Below are positions 31,640 through 43,100 of a DNA stretch of 64,000 bases, piece by piece (position 1 is the stretch's first letter; each line of letters starts with the position of its first letter). The translations under genes and the position numbers were made by a program. The DNA comes from Prorocentrum cordatum (lineage: Eukaryota > Sar > Dinophyceae > Prorocentrales > Prorocentraceae), in contig CAUYUJ010015498.1 of assembly GCA_963575745.1 (NCBI GenBank), forward strand, positions 191,310 to 255,309, in the 5' to 3' direction. The notes beneath the pieces were generated by a model. That model had not been told where the DNA came from, ran no database searches, and was given only the letters and a program-made list of their open reading frames with translations.

Positions 31640-32305
31640 TGAACGGGGGTGGTCGCCGGTACTTGGAGCGTCCAAGATTGCACAAGATGGCCTCAGAGAA
31701 TGCAATATTGCCTCCAAGATGGCTCCAGATGGCGAAGGTCGCCGAAAATGGCTTCAATGATGCCCCAAGAGGGTCAAAGACCGCCTCAAGACAACCCCAA
31801 GTGCCCAAAACGCTTTCCAAGGAGGCCCCCCCAGCGACCGACACCCTTCAAACGCCGCATGAAAATCATGTCGTTGGCTTCCTCGCCGTTTCGCTTCCGA
31901 TGGCCATCTGAGGCCTCGAGATGGCTCCGAAGAGGGCCCCGGGAGGGGCCCGGGGGGGGCCCGAGACGGGCCAGAGCCCCACCACGGGCCCAAGAGCGCT
32001 CCCAAGAGCGCCCCAAGAGGCCATTCGAAGCACTCCAGAAGGCCCAGACTATAAGCGAAGCCCTCCTCTCGTCGCATCGACGTCTTCCAAGATGGCTCCA
32101 CGGGCGTCCCTCGCGCCCCCCAGGGCGCCCCAAGATAGCCCCGAGAGGCGCCCAGACGGCCTCGGGGGGCGTCCAAAAGGCCTCCAGGAGGCTCCCAATA
32201 GACCCCCAAGAGACCTCAAAAGGATCACCGACACACCCAAGATGCTCAACGACGGCCCTCGGCACGCCAAGATGCCCCCCCCCCCCGTGGAGGAGAAAAA
32301 TGGAC
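31640..32305 (+). repeat. Degenerate CCAAGATGGC/CCAAGAGGCC repeats
   Basis: Short irregular units (CCAAGATGGCTCC, CCCCAAGAGG, GAGGGCCCCGGGAGGGGCCC) recur throughout. The frames present are Arg/Pro/Ser-rich with no domain. Confidence 0.5.
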
Positions 32306-32460
32306 CTATTTGACGACATGCGTGTCTTGCGTTTGATGGAGCTGTATCGATGAACATCACGATTTGAAAACAACGACGATGTTTGTTTTGACGGCGATAT
32401 AGGCCCGCAGTCACAGAAGTGCAGTAGGTAAGTAAAGTGCATGCGCCACAGAGGTGAAGC

Positions 32461-34087
32461 TTATAGCGCCGATGCTGGGCGCTTGCGAATAGTTTTTGCA
32501 TTCGTCGGCAGGCTCGCCAGATCCACCGACTCGCCTGCTTCTACTGAGCGGCACATAAGAGGTGAAAACTTGAATGGCGTCTCTGCGACGAGGAACATGG
32601 CAAATTTGGCCAGCAGGTCGCGCTCCTCAAATGTGAGCGTCAGGTCGCCGTGGCAGTTAGCCACACATCCAACGAACAACTTTGCCAACCTTGCTGCAGT
32701 AGCGACGCATAAGGCATGCCGCTGAGTCTGGTAGACTACATTCCTATAAAATGCTTGTAACTGTTTATGGAAAGCCTCGTTCCGAGTCGTGCCAAACATA
32801 ATTTCTATGGCGGGGTTGTTAGCCACGTACTTACAGAAATTCCGAATGTACCCCAATTCCTGTACAGTCGTTGCGTGCTCGAGGCTGCTCAGCACTGTTG
32901 CTTTCTTACCTGTACTTCGGCGCGTCGCATCTGGATGCGTTGCGCAGATGGCAGCCAAATCATCTACGAAATCTGACATGGAGTCGTACGGTTTCGCCAC
33001 AAAGCTGTCGCTTTGGATGCGCTTGTACAAGCGGCGCGCGACCGACTCACTCATATCCGCAATCTTCGCGGCAAGTTCAGACGGCCCGTTGCGGCCAGAG
33101 CTGCGTTCATAGTATCGGCTCCTGCCAAAACCACCCAATCGCAACTTCGCTAGGCACCTGCGGATGTTCGAAGAGAACACAGTTGTCTTCTCGTTTGTTG
33201 CCTGCTCGACTTTGAGGGCAATGTGTAGCAAGTCCTTGCTGGCGCATTTCAAATTCGGAAATGCGGTTCGCAATCGCGCGCGCTGGTCCAGCGACGCGGG
33301 GTAATCCGAACGCACCATCTCCACTTGATCAGCATCCTCCCCACGAACAGCATCTCGGAGAGCACGCGCCTGATGCACTGGGTCTTCCGAGCTGGCACCG
33401 TGGATATTTAATATGCTGTCGAGGCATTGGACGGTGATGCGCACTCGCAATGGATCGCGGCCGCCCTCTGCTGCGACGTCTCGTTTCTGCCCGTGAGGCA
33501 CTTGGTACAACGCAGACATCAAAGACTAGTAGAATCCATCCACGCCCAAGACTCGAACGTCACATGCGGCGCGGCAGCGATCCACAGCGCGCCGAATGCA
33601 CAAGTGCTCTGATATCCTCTCGTTCAGGGTGTGATAAAATGCGCGGCCCGTCGGAAGCAAATGCGACTGGCGTCCTGATTGGGCGCTGAGAAACGCAATA
33701 ACCCGCCCCGTTGCCCCCTTCGTCGCCGGATGCACAACGGCGGCGAGGTAGGCGTTCAAGAAAGCGTCGGTGCAAAAGAACTTGTCGGATACCTGATGGT
33801 GCTTGGCGCAGTCGACCGTCAGGATGTACCTCGTGCGCGTCAGATCCAACAGGATTGTAATTGCCTTGTCCAAGCGCTGGCAATCGCGCGTCAACTGGGC
33901 TTTCATATGCTCCCACGATGGGCTCTCCTCCAACTGAACTCGGATGCCGACTGCGCAGCTGTTCGCCAAGTTCCCCGCTGTGATATTTCCACTGCGGCCG
34001 CACAGCTCATTAAAGCGGGCATTGAGTGCAATCTGGTTCCACTGGAAGGGAGCCTCCAGCAAGGCCCGAATAGGCCCAAATCATTAT
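32461..34087 (-). pseudogene. Transposase-like pseudogene
   Basis: Two minus-strand segments share one frame, separated by a TAG at 33526-33528. The upstream part (34062-33529) contains TRYILTVDCAKHHQVSDKFF and TDAFLNAYLAAVVHPATKG. The downstream part (33519-32461, ~352 codons to a TAA) contains SRYYERSSGRNGPSELAA and IMFGTTRNEAFHKQLQAFYR. The G-T-T-R-N-E-A-x-H block resembles the region just after the catalytic core in DDE-type transposases. The superfamily is uncertain. The frame closes upstream with TAA-TGA near 34088, where simple repeats begin. No terminal repeats were identified. Composition is less GC-rich than the surroundings. Confidence 0.45.
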
Positions 34088-34127
34088 TGATGTCCCGAAG
34101 GTTTCGAAATCTTTCCGCATTCTCGCG

Positions 34128-34310
34128 AGCATCCTCCTCATCATCATCATCAGCAGCATCAACATCAGCATCAGCATCAGCATCATCATCATCATCATCA
34201 CCATCATCATTATCGTCATCATCGTCCTCATCCTCTTCCTGCTCCTCCACCTCCTCCTCATCCTGCTCCTCATCATCATCCTCACCCTCATCCTCCGACG
34301 ACGTTGTGAC
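34128..34310 (+). repeat. (CAT)n/(CCT)n mixed triplet tract
   Basis: CAT/CAG/CCT units directly upstream (minus sense) of the transposase-like pseudogene. Confidence 0.8.
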
Positions 34311-34699
34311 GAGGGTGGAGGCCCCGTTGTGACGAGGGTGGAACGACCCCTCCCCGAGAGGAGGACGAGGAAATTTTCGTCGTTCTCGGCCTCTGGAGGC
34401 CGTCTTCGGGCTCCGGGTCCGTCAAAAATCGATCCTGAGTGTAAAGCTGCACCGGATGGATCCCAGGATCGGTCCGGGGATCGATTCTGAGCCGATTTCG
34501 GTCGTCATCGTGGGAAGAGGAGGGGGAGGAGGCGAGAGGGCGAACAGTCTCACGCCGCGCGGGTTCGCACGCTGTACGTGCAGCGTGGCACGCAGGAGCG
34601 CGAGCGCTGGTCGGGACGCGCACGAGAGCGGGCGTGCACTGCCTGCGCGCGGAGGTGCGGGAAGCAGCCATGACGTCGAGCGGGGGCGGCGAGCGGGGA

Positions 34700-34723
34700 C
34701 GACAGCGACGACGACGACGACGC

Positions 34724-34821
<98 letters not shown>

Positions 34822-34830
34822 GCGGCGGCT
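34700..34830 (+). repeat. (ACG)n then (GGCGAC)n array
   Basis: About 27 ACG units followed by GGCGAC hexamers. It yields poly-Thr, poly-Arg and poly-Asp frames that are artefacts. Confidence 0.9.
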
Positions 34831-34914
34831 ACGAGTGCCGCAAGGCTTGGCGCAACACCCGCACCCGTCGACGCGCGGGTGGCTCACCCTTGACCGCGGC
34901 CGCCGGCCGCTCGC

Positions 34915-35022
34915 CCAAGCACTCCGACGCCTCCTCTTCCTCATCATCCTCCTCCTCCTCTTGCTCCTCCTCCACATCCATCCTCCTCCTCCTCCTCCTC
35001 CTCCTCCTCCTCCTCCTCCTGA
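34915..35022 (+). repeat. (CCT)n tract
   Basis: CCT units with CAT/CTT interruptions. Confidence 0.85.
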
Positions 35023-35154
35023 CTCCCCCCCTGCAAAAACCTCTTGCTTCTCACGGGTGGGCCCCAAAATCAAAAAAAAAATGGCGTTAGTTTTCCCTTA
35101 TTCATAGGGGATGAATATGTGTTTGAATAGTAAGCAGGACGACGCGTACCGACA

Positions 35155-35778
35155 AAGTAGCACGAGCCCCGAAGGGTTCAGCGCTACTTCTTGGCACGAG
35201 CCCCGAAGGGTTCAGCGCCGGGTGACTGCGAGCACGAGCCCCGAAGGGTTTAGCGCCCCCAGTTGAAATAGCACGAGACCCGAAGGGTTCAGCGCTACTT
35301 CTGGCACGAGCCCCGAAGGGTTCAGCGCCGCCTGACTGCGAGCACGAGCCCCAAAGGGTTCAGCACCCCCAGTTGAAATAGCACGAGCCCCGAAGGGTTC
35401 AGCGCTACTTCTTGGCACGAGCCCCGAAGGGCTCAGCGCCGCCTGACTGCGAGCACGAGCCCCGAAGGGTTCAGCGCCCCCAGTTGAAATAGCACGAGCC
35501 CCGAAGGGTTCAGCGCTACTTCTTGGCACGAGCCCCGAAGGGTTCAGCGCCGCCTGACTGCGAGCACGAGCCCCGAAGGGTTCAGCGCCCCCACGTGAAA
35601 TAGCACGAGCCCCGAAAGGTTCAGCGTTACTTTTTGGCACGAGCCCCGAAGGGTTCAGTGCCAGGTGACTGCGAACACGAGCCCCGAAGGGTTCAGCGCC
35701 TCCAGTTGAAATAGCACGAGCCCCGAAGGGTTCATCGCTAGAGGCACGAGCCCCGAAGGGTTCAGCACCAGGTGACTG
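35155..35778 (+). repeat. Three-part higher-order tandem repeat
   Basis: The 24-25 bp core GGCACGAGCCCCGAAGGGTT followed by CAGCGC occurs about 17 times. Cores are grouped in threes with distinct spacers (CTACTTCT.., CGCCTGACTGCGA, CCCCCAGTTGAAATA), giving a ~112 bp higher-order unit repeated about five times (spacer landmarks near 35261, 35371, 35485, 35597, 35705). The minus-strand frame repeating LNPSGLVP is a by-product. Confidence 0.9.
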
Positions 35779-35779
35779 C

Positions 35780-36100
35780 CCTCCTTCTCCTCCTCCTCCT
35801 CCGCCTCCTCTTCCTCCTCCTCCTCCTCCCCCTCCTCCTCCTCGTCCTGTCCACTCATGTTGAGCGGATTCGCCCAACCCTTGAAGGACCCCCTTGTGTG
35901 CACTAAGCTCTGCGACTCGTGCTCCTCCTACTCCCGCGCCAGCCCTCATGTTGAACGGATTCGCCCAAGCCTTGAAGGTCCCCCTTGCGCACGAGATGTT
36001 CATCATTTTCCTCTCCCTGCTTCCCCCCCATCCTGCTCCTCATATTCCCCTCCTTCTCCTCCTCCTCCTCCTCCTCCTCTCCCTCTTCTTTCTCATCAAA
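35780..36100 (+). repeat. CCT tracts with a duplicated ~60 bp block
   Basis: CCT runs at 35784-35852 and 36052-36090. Between them the block CATGTTGA(G/A)CGGATTCGCCCAA..CTTGAAGG.CCCCCTTG occurs twice (35857 and 35946). Confidence 0.75.
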
Positions 36101-36129
36101 AAACACAACGAAAAACAAAAAACAACAAC

Positions 36130-36846
36130 ATCCTTCGCAAAAGGAACCATGATGTCACTGGCACTAACGAAATCCTCCACAAAAAGGAGTTCTATTGAAA
36201 TCTTCCCCAAAGGGAAGTCGATTCTAACCCTCTACACTAGAAATCCTTTTGTAATCCTCCACAAAAGGAATCCTTTTGTAATCCCCCACGAAAGGAATTC
36301 CATTGAAATCCTCTACAAAAGGAGTCCTATTGTAATCCTCTACAAAAAGAATTCTATTGAAATCCCCCACAAAAGGAATTCTCTTGAAATCCTTTACACT
36401 AGGAATCATGTTGTAATCCTTCACACAAGGAATCCTATTGTAATCCCTTACAAATGGAATCCCATTGTAATCCTGAAATTCCAAATTCCCAAGTACTTCG
36501 GGATTTTCTTTGTTTTTTTTTTTGTTCATCGCCTTGGTTTTGGCTGTCCAGGCACAGGGAAGCTTTGTTTCCAGGAATTCAAAAAAATGTTTTTGTTTTT
36601 TTTTGTTTTTTTTTTTTTGGTTCTCCGCTTTGGTTTTTGCTGTCCAGGCACAAGGAAGCTCAAGGTCGATGAAGATCGAAAACCACATATTTTCGCGATT
36701 TGGCTCCATGGGAATATACTGGCTGGCCCTAACCTCCCTGTGCCTGGACAGCAAAAACAAACGCGGGGAACAAAAAACAAATTTTTGGAAACCCTGAAAA
36801 CGGAGCTTCACTGTGCCTGGGCAGCCAAAACCAAGGCGAGGAGCAA

Positions 36847-36942
<96 letters not shown>

Positions 36943-37195
36943 GAAATACTTGGAAACTTGTAATTTCAGGATTACAATAGGATTTCATTTGTAGAGGATT
37001 ACAATCGGATTCCTTTTGTGAAGGATTACAAAAGGATTCCAGTTGTAGAGGATTTCAATAGAATTCCTTTTGTGGTGATTTCAATAGAATTCCTTTTGTG
37101 GAGGATTACAATAGGATTCCTTTGTAGAAGATTTCATTATAATTCCTTTCGTGGGGATTGCAAAAATAATTCCTTTTGTGGAGGATTACACTAGG
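36130..37195. mobile_element. 1.05 kb foldback (giant hairpin) element
   Basis: The left arm has ~24 bp units (AAAAGGAATCCTTTTGTAAT, 36240-36470), then CCTGAAATTCCAAATTCCC, a T-rich stretch and GTTTTGGCTGTCCAGGCACA, which occurs in two versions (36535, 36628). The right arm carries the same blocks inverted and in reverse order: TGTGCCTGGACAGCAAAAAC (36738), TGTGCCTGGGCAGCCAAAAC (36811), a poly(A) run, GTAATTTCAGG (36959) and CCTTTTGTGGAGGATTAC units to 37192. The symmetry centre is near 36690. It encodes no recognisable protein. Confidence 0.8.
36848..36941 (+). repeat. Poly(A) run, ~92 nt
   Basis: An uninterrupted A run inside the right arm of the foldback. It lies opposite a much shorter, interrupted T run (about 36505-36525) in the left arm, so it looks like a local expansion and not an mRNA tail. 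Confidence 0.9.
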
Positions 37196-37261
37196 ATCCC
37201 CCACCTCCCCCCCCCCTCCCAGGGGAGCGCGAAGACGAATGCAATGAAAACGAAAACTGCG

Positions 37262-37450
<189 letters not shown>

Positions 37451-37639
37451 AAAAAAAATAAATATATGGACCGTAATGCAAGTGGAACACATAACATGTC
37501 AAGGTTTAACGGAAAAAAAAAAGTCAAATAGAACCACGTTTCCCCCCCCCCCCTCCCCCCCCCCCCCCAGGCGCCCCAAGAGGCCTCCAAACGGCTTCCG
37601 AGCGACATCCGAGGACACTCCGAAAGGCGCTCAAGAGGC

Positions 37640-37690
37640 CCCTCCTCCTCCTCCTCCTCCTCCTCCTCCTCCTCCTCCTCCTCATTCTCC
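37640..37690 (+). repeat. (CCT)n tract
   Basis: About 14 CCT units just upstream of the reverse transcriptase remnant. Confidence 0.85.
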
Positions 37691-37789
37691 TCCTTCACCC
37701 CTCACTCTGTTCCTGGCGAGGTTTGGCTGACGGCACTACGCGCGGCCACTCGGGAGGCTCGAGGGAACCCCCCCCCGAGGATGAGAGAC

Positions 37790-39930
37790 AAACACAGCGC
37801 CGAGTACATGTCCCCTGTCCGAGGTTCGTGGAGCGGCTATTCGGCATCTTGCGCCAGATCAGGCAGTCCTGTCGCACGCCGCACCAGTGGCATTGGTCAC
37901 GCACGTTTCAATTAAGTAAAGGCATTGATAAGAGACGGACGAAAACGATGAGGTTGATACACTGTTACCGTCCGTTCGGCAAAGCTTGGTACAGAGGCAT
38001 CTTTGTGCGACGCGATCGACCTCGGCTTCCTGACCACGCACGCGGCTACGCTGCTCATCGGTCTCGCCAGAACGCGCAGCTGGTGGCCAAGCTACACTCC
38101 TGGAGATTGCGCAAGAAGCTCGTGCCGCACCTGCAGGTGAAGAAGGACATGAGCAATGCCTTCCCTTCGACAGATCACGAATTACTCGAGCAGGTGATCG
38201 GAGCAGCGATCCCAGATATGCAGGACCAGCTCTTCCTACAGCAGAGGCGCTGAGAAACTGTTATGGGGGTTCAAGCGGGCGAGGAGCGCGGCTTCTTTCT
38301 ACCTGCGCACGGGGCGGGCATGGGCGACGGTAACGCGCGTGAGATGTTTGTCCGTTCTTTTGTCAAGCCGCTGGAGGCCTGGAATCATATCTCGAGGATG
38401 TGCACCCGCGAAGTCGTGGACGCAGGCTGGGGCGGATCTGTTCCACTCATGGAGGCGGCGACGCTGATTGACTCGCCCATCCACGAGGGGCAGATTGACA
38501 TATCGATGCGAGACTACGCCGACGACGTCTCGCAGGCACTGCCCCTACCTGACGGCAACCCACTTCGAGCTGCTCGGCGTGCAAAATTGTATTCCTCCAT
38601 CCTGTCCGATCAGTTAGAGGAGATAGGCGGGTTCACACAGAACGTAGATAAGGAGATCGTCCTGCCTGTTGTCGTGGGCCCTGGGGGATGCACGGCCACG
38701 CGGGCCGTACTTTCTGGATTGGTGGAATTCCCAAGGCAAGTAAAAACTGAGACCGTGTACCTAGGAGGCCTGGAGCATCTCACGGGTGGAGCTGGAGCGG
38801 AAATTCGTCTTCGGGTCGACGCCACTCGCTCGGCGCGGTCTAAGCTCGGTCGTTTTTGGAACCAGCACTCGCCCCTGAAGCTCAAGAGAATTGCCTTCTC
38901 GGGAGGTTTTCACAGCGCGGCCCACTCGGGCCTAGAGGTCTATATTTCGGGGAAGAGAGATTACGCGAAGCTCGACTCTGTCATCGCGGGGTTCGCCAAA
39001 GTCGCTCTTCGAGGGGTCGCACGGCACGCAGGGCCAGCTGGGGATCGCGTTCGAACCCCTTCCGCTTGGGTGATGCACAAAAGGCTGAGAATAGCTGATG
39101 CCAGGACCGAGTTGCTGATTCGACGTCTTGGCGACTGGCAGCGCCTGGCGTTTCACCCTGCGAATTCTGTTCAGGTTGTTGCGGCACTCTTCGGGCAGTT
39201 CACAGCGCTCGGTGAGTCTCCGACGTTCACCATCTCTGGATGGATCCGACCTGGTGCCAACCCCTGGGCTCAGCAGCTTCAGAAATATGTCCAACCCCTG
39301 GAGGTCCTCCCCCAAGGTAAGCACTTCCTGGACAAAGGTTACACCATCAGGGACATATTCACGAACTTTAGAGTTGCAGCGCATTTCAGGAGCATAGACG
39401 TCAAGGCCTTCAGGAAGGCTTACTGGGAGCAAGCTCGTAATGGACCCCTTCGGCTTCCCTCAGAACTCCACGCGCCGGGCGCCCCTGAAGTGCCACCAGT
39501 CCCTGAAGGCACCCCTCAAGAAGTATACTGCGAACTTCCAGGAGAAGACGGGGAGCCCTGCGGTCAGGTCTTCTACTTCAGAGCGGCCTTGAGGGCGCAC
39601 CAGTGCCACCACCCGTCCCACAAGATCAGGGTCCCAATGCATCAGCTCGTGGTGACCAATCAATGTTGCGACTGCTCTTCCACGTTCTCGTCTGTGGTTC
39701 TTGCCAAGCGTCACGTTGTGCAATCGTTGAAGAGACGCAGGTGTTTGACGGATTTCAGTGCGTTCTAGCCCCCCCTGATGGTGCCCGACGACCTTCGCTG
39801 CCCGATCTGCGTGGACCCAGAGAGTGCACGCGAGGCCTTTCGAGATTCTCTGTCTGGCGCCGTACTGGCTCAAGGTGAGTTTCCTAGTCCTCAGGCCTTA
39901 CAGACACACATCCGAGAAGTTCACGCCCCT
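37790..39930 (+). pseudogene. Non-LTR-type reverse transcriptase with C2H2-like fingers
   Basis: A reverse transcriptase copies element RNA into DNA during retrotransposition. One frame runs from ~37790 and is broken only by a TGA (38251-38253) and a TAG (39766-39768). RT landmarks appear in order: PHQWHWSRTF and a basic fingers region; KKDMSNAFPSTD (motif A, ~38140-38178); AHGAGMGDGNAREMFV (motif B, ~38305); Y-A-D-D-V at 38515-38529 (motif C, with the catalytic Asp pair). The 38263-39768 part is 501 codons. Near its end C-x-L-P...C-G-x-x-F...L-R-A-H...H and C-x2-C-x4-F...L-x3-H look like zinc fingers; after the TAG a third follows (C-P-I-C ... L-Q-T-H-I-R-E-V-H). The 5' part (endonuclease, ORF1) is absent. 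The catalytic motifs are intact, but the stops make it inactive unless recoded. Confidence 0.8.
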
Positions 39931-40149
39931 CCGCCACCAGACCTAGTTATCGATGCCGAACCTTGCGGAGAGAGCACTCGCAACTGGGACGGAGCAGAGG
40001 CGCACCGAGCTCGCCGCTGGGCGAAGAGATCGGACGAGGAGCGGGGACCGAGGACGGCGAGGGGACCCGAATCGACAGCAGCTGCATCAGCTTCCGCAAG
40101 GAGATCCTCACGGAGCGGCCTCGCCGCAGCAGCAGGGCAGAACACAGCA

Positions 40150-40850
40150 AGACGTTTGGGCCGCCACTGACAATCACTACGGCCTGCGCGAGAACGACCA
40201 CACCTAGCTACAGATGGTGCCGATCCAATCGGTGGGACAGGCGAACACGGCGAAGCTCAAAGAGTACCAGGAAAAGCTCAAGCACAAGAAGTCGGCCAAC
40301 GTACTGTTGGCGGATGTGGTCAGCCTTTGTCGGCTCCAGAAGACTCGCGCACTGGACAGGGTCAAGATCTGGATCGAGACCAAAGCGACGGACAGGGAGG
40401 ATGTGGTGGTACAGGCTGTGGTCCAATTCGGAGGGGTCCACAAACAAGGGACGTCGCCTCGCTGTCACAACGGTCAGCTGCTGCAGTTGCATCTCGGCGC
40501 GAAGCAGTAGAGAGACTCCTAGAGGCGGCGTCGAGACCTTTGCCATATGAGGACCCAAATACTGGTGGGATCGGCAAGACCAGAATGCCGTCCGAATTGG
40601 AACAACAGGTTACCGTACCCTACTCATTTGACTCGTTGGGAACATCTTTGGGGCCACAGATGCATATTCCACCAGAGATGGCGGAACCGACGGCGACGGC
40701 TGCTACGTCCTTGCGAGCTCAGAGAAGGATGCGCAAGTCACGTTCGGCCAGTGGAACCTGCGCAGGGACCCCCTCGACCGCGAGTACAGCTAGGCCCAGA
40801 AATGCCGCCACTGCCGCCGCCTCTCCTGCCTCTGGGACCTTCTCCCCCCC
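40150..40850 (+). pseudogene. Downstream coding remnant of the RT element
   Basis: After a frame change the sequence reads WAATDNHYGLRENDHT, a TAG (40205-40207), then KLKEYQEKLKHKKSANVLLA and RALDRVKIWIETKATDREDV. After a second shift near 40510, another frame reads GPKYWWDRQDQNAVRIGTTG and GCYVLASSEKDAQVTFGQWN, interrupted by TGA (40548), TGA (40629) and TAG (40791), and then a C-R-H-C-R-R-L-S-C cluster. The charged composition is protein-like. Its position just 3' of the fingers suggests it belongs to the same element, but no domain was identified. Confidence 0.4.
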
Positions 40851-41399
40851 TCCCCTTCCGCTTAGCAATATTGTGGGGCTCCTGGGTCTTCGCCGACCCC
40901 CTGATGATTCTCGGAAACTTTTTGTCTTGATCCGTGAGGGCCGTAGTCGGCCTGAGTTTCATTGGCTTTAAATGGTTGAGTCTAGCGCGGGGAGGTTGCG
41001 CCCGATTTTGGGCCGTCCCCCCCCTCTGGCGTCTTGGGACCCCTCGCCTCTCTCCTTTCTCTGCCCTTCCTCGGGCCTCTGGGGGCCCTCCTCGGCCCCG
41101 CTCGTCCCCGCTCCCCCCCGCGGCCTCGCTCCCTTGTCGGGTCCCGATTCGCCCGAGGGTTACTGCTTCTTTTCTCCCCCACCTGTTTCTGCCCCGACCC
41201 TACGGCCGAGCCCAGCCTTTAAAGCGGGGGGCCCACCAGCCGAGGTAGGGGGTGGGCGGGAGCATGCGTGCACCGAGTGCCACGCGGGATGATTTTTGTC
41301 ACATCGCCGCGCCCTCTAGAAGCGAGCCAGCCTTGGAAATCGTCCGAGCTTGATTTCAGATGCCCCGAGGGGGATGAGAGACCAGCTGTCACGCCTCTG

Positions 41400-41820
41400 C
41401 AGAGTCGTTCGTTCGTTCGTTCGTTCGTTCTCCTCCTCCTCCTCCTCCTCCTCCTCCTCCTCCTCGTCGTCGTCTTCCTCCTCCGCCTGCCCCTCTTCCT
41501 CCTCCGCGTCCTCCTCCTCCTCCTCCTCCTCATCCTCCTCCTCCTCTCCTCATCCCCCTCCTCGTCCACCTCCTCCTCCGTCCTCCTCCTCCTCCTCCTC
41601 CTCCTCCTCCTCCTCCTCCCCCTCCTCCTTCTCCTCGTCCTTCTCCTCATCCACTTACTCCTCGTCCTCCCTCCAACCTCCTCCTCCTCCCCCGTTCCTC
41701 CTAATCCTCCTTCTCCTCCTCCTCATCATCATGATTCTCCCCGTTCTTTTCCACGTTCTCCTAGTCATTCCTCCTCCTCTTCCTCCTCCTCTGCCTCCTC
41801 CTCTTCCTCTGCGCGCGACT
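41400..41820 (+). repeat. GTTC then (CCT)n array
   Basis: GTTC tetramers (41405-41431), then CCT with CGT, CAT and CTT variants. It follows GC-rich sequence (40860-41400) in which I see no gene. Confidence 0.85.
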
Positions 41821-41824
41821 GCGA

Positions 41825-42470
41825 TCTGCTGTCCTGGATCCTTACGCGCGAAGGGGACCAATCTAAACCCGAAGAAGCTAACTCTGCCTGCTTCTCCTCG
41901 CCCACCCCGGCTCCCCTGCCGCCTTCTTACGCCAGTTCTCACACTTCTCGCAGGCTATACTTCGCCACTCACTCTTCTCACAGTCAATGGCTTGACTTCC
42001 CTTCTCGCAAAAATTATTATTCGCCCCCCTCCGGGACTTCGGGCGACCCTGCTCTCGATGGCCGCGAATGAGCAAGACAAGACGAGATAATGTCATCGCA
42101 TTGTTTGCGGCGATACCAAGGACCGGCGGCGGGGCAGCCCCGGCTCCTTTGAGACGAGATGGCTTGAGCCCTCCTTTTCCTCCTACTCCTCCTCGTACTC
42201 CTCCTCCTCCTTCTTCTCTTCCTCCCCTTCCTCCTCCGATGACTCCTCCTTCTTCCCCCTCTTTGGGTACGGGATGTTCTCCATCCTTGCGTTCCCATGC
42301 ATGCTCCCCCATGTTCTCGAGCATGGCAACTCGTCTGGGCATCGGTTCTGGCTGGGCTGCCCGTTTGCTTCCCCTCCCTTTCATGCGCCCATTCCACTGA
42401 ATGCTCCTCCACATCCTTGATCAACACAACTCGCCTGGGCGTCGCTTGGCTGGTGGGGCTACGCAGATCG
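41825..42470 (+). other. No supported gene
   Basis: Pro/Ser-rich frames and a CCT-rich patch at 42178-42262. A ~45 bp block (CGTCTGGGCATCG.TTCTGGCTGG...) near 42330 resembles CGCCTGGGCGTCGCTTGGCTGG near 42433. Otherwise nothing was recognised. Confidence 0.35.
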
Positions 42471-42477
42471 TCTAGAA

Positions 42478-42780
42478 TTGTGCGCAATCCCAATGCCCCA
42501 CCGCATGTCCAATGCTGCCACACCTACGCCAGGACGCATCCAAATGACCATCTGCCAGCTCGCACGGAACGAGGGCAAGCGCCTCCAAATGGTCGTCCAA
42601 GTCACTCTCGACCCAACCGATCATGCGGCCTGGATCCACGCCGCCACATCTGAGGCTGACGCCATCGCGGCCACGTCGGCGCTCGAGGAGCTGTTCACGG
42701 CGCAATTCTCAGACGTCGCGCCCGTCAACGCGACGGCAGCCGCCTCCCGGGCGGACCAGGCTCGGCGCAACAAAAGGTGA
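42478..42780 (+). CDS. 100-codon ORF, unknown, possible fragment
   Basis: An open frame with a normal globular composition: MTICQLARNEGKRLQMVVQV, DPTDHAAWIHAATSEADAIA and ALEELFTAQFSDVAPVNATA, ending in a basic tail and a TGA at 42778. Internal ATG at 42541 is a second start candidate. Third positions are G/C-rich. It shows no repeats and no recognised family. It may be an exon or a mobile-element fragment. Confidence 0.35.
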   Translation: MCAIPMPHRMSNAATPTPGRIQMTICQLARNEGKRLQMVVQVTLDPTDHAAWIHAATSEADAIAATSALEELFTAQFSDVAPVNATAAASRADQARRNKR

Positions 42781-43100
42781 AATGACACTACGACAAACAA
42801 GAAGAGATGCCTCGCGCAGACAGCTCGACGCCGACCTCGCGGACCCGTTCACAGCCGCGGGCCGCCTGCACGCTTATTTTCGCACAGTGTAAATGCAAGA
42901 AGCCCTGGAGCTTCTAGAACGCCATGGCGCGGCAATCGGGGGGCGCAGGCTCACGGCTAATCGCGGAGTGGGCCTCGGGGGCAGAACTAAATCGTCGGGC
43001 CACCGCTCTGCACCTGAACGAACACCCGCTCAAAACACCACCAGGTCAAGTTAATCGGGAGCTAGATGTCACGTGCCCGTGGTGCCTGAGGTTGGCGGCC

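Noticed and set aside
35155-35778. CRISPR-like array of 25 bp repeats
   Set aside because: Spacers are few, recurrent and ordered, cores are variable, and the context is eukaryotic. This is a tandem higher-order repeat.
36848-36941. Poly(A) tail of a retroposed mRNA
   Set aside because: The run lies inside the right arm of an inverted repeat and matches a T run in the left arm, so it is an internal expansion.
39040-39060. tRNA T-arm-like GTTCGAACCCC
   Set aside because: It lies inside the reverse transcriptase frame and has no cloverleaf partner.
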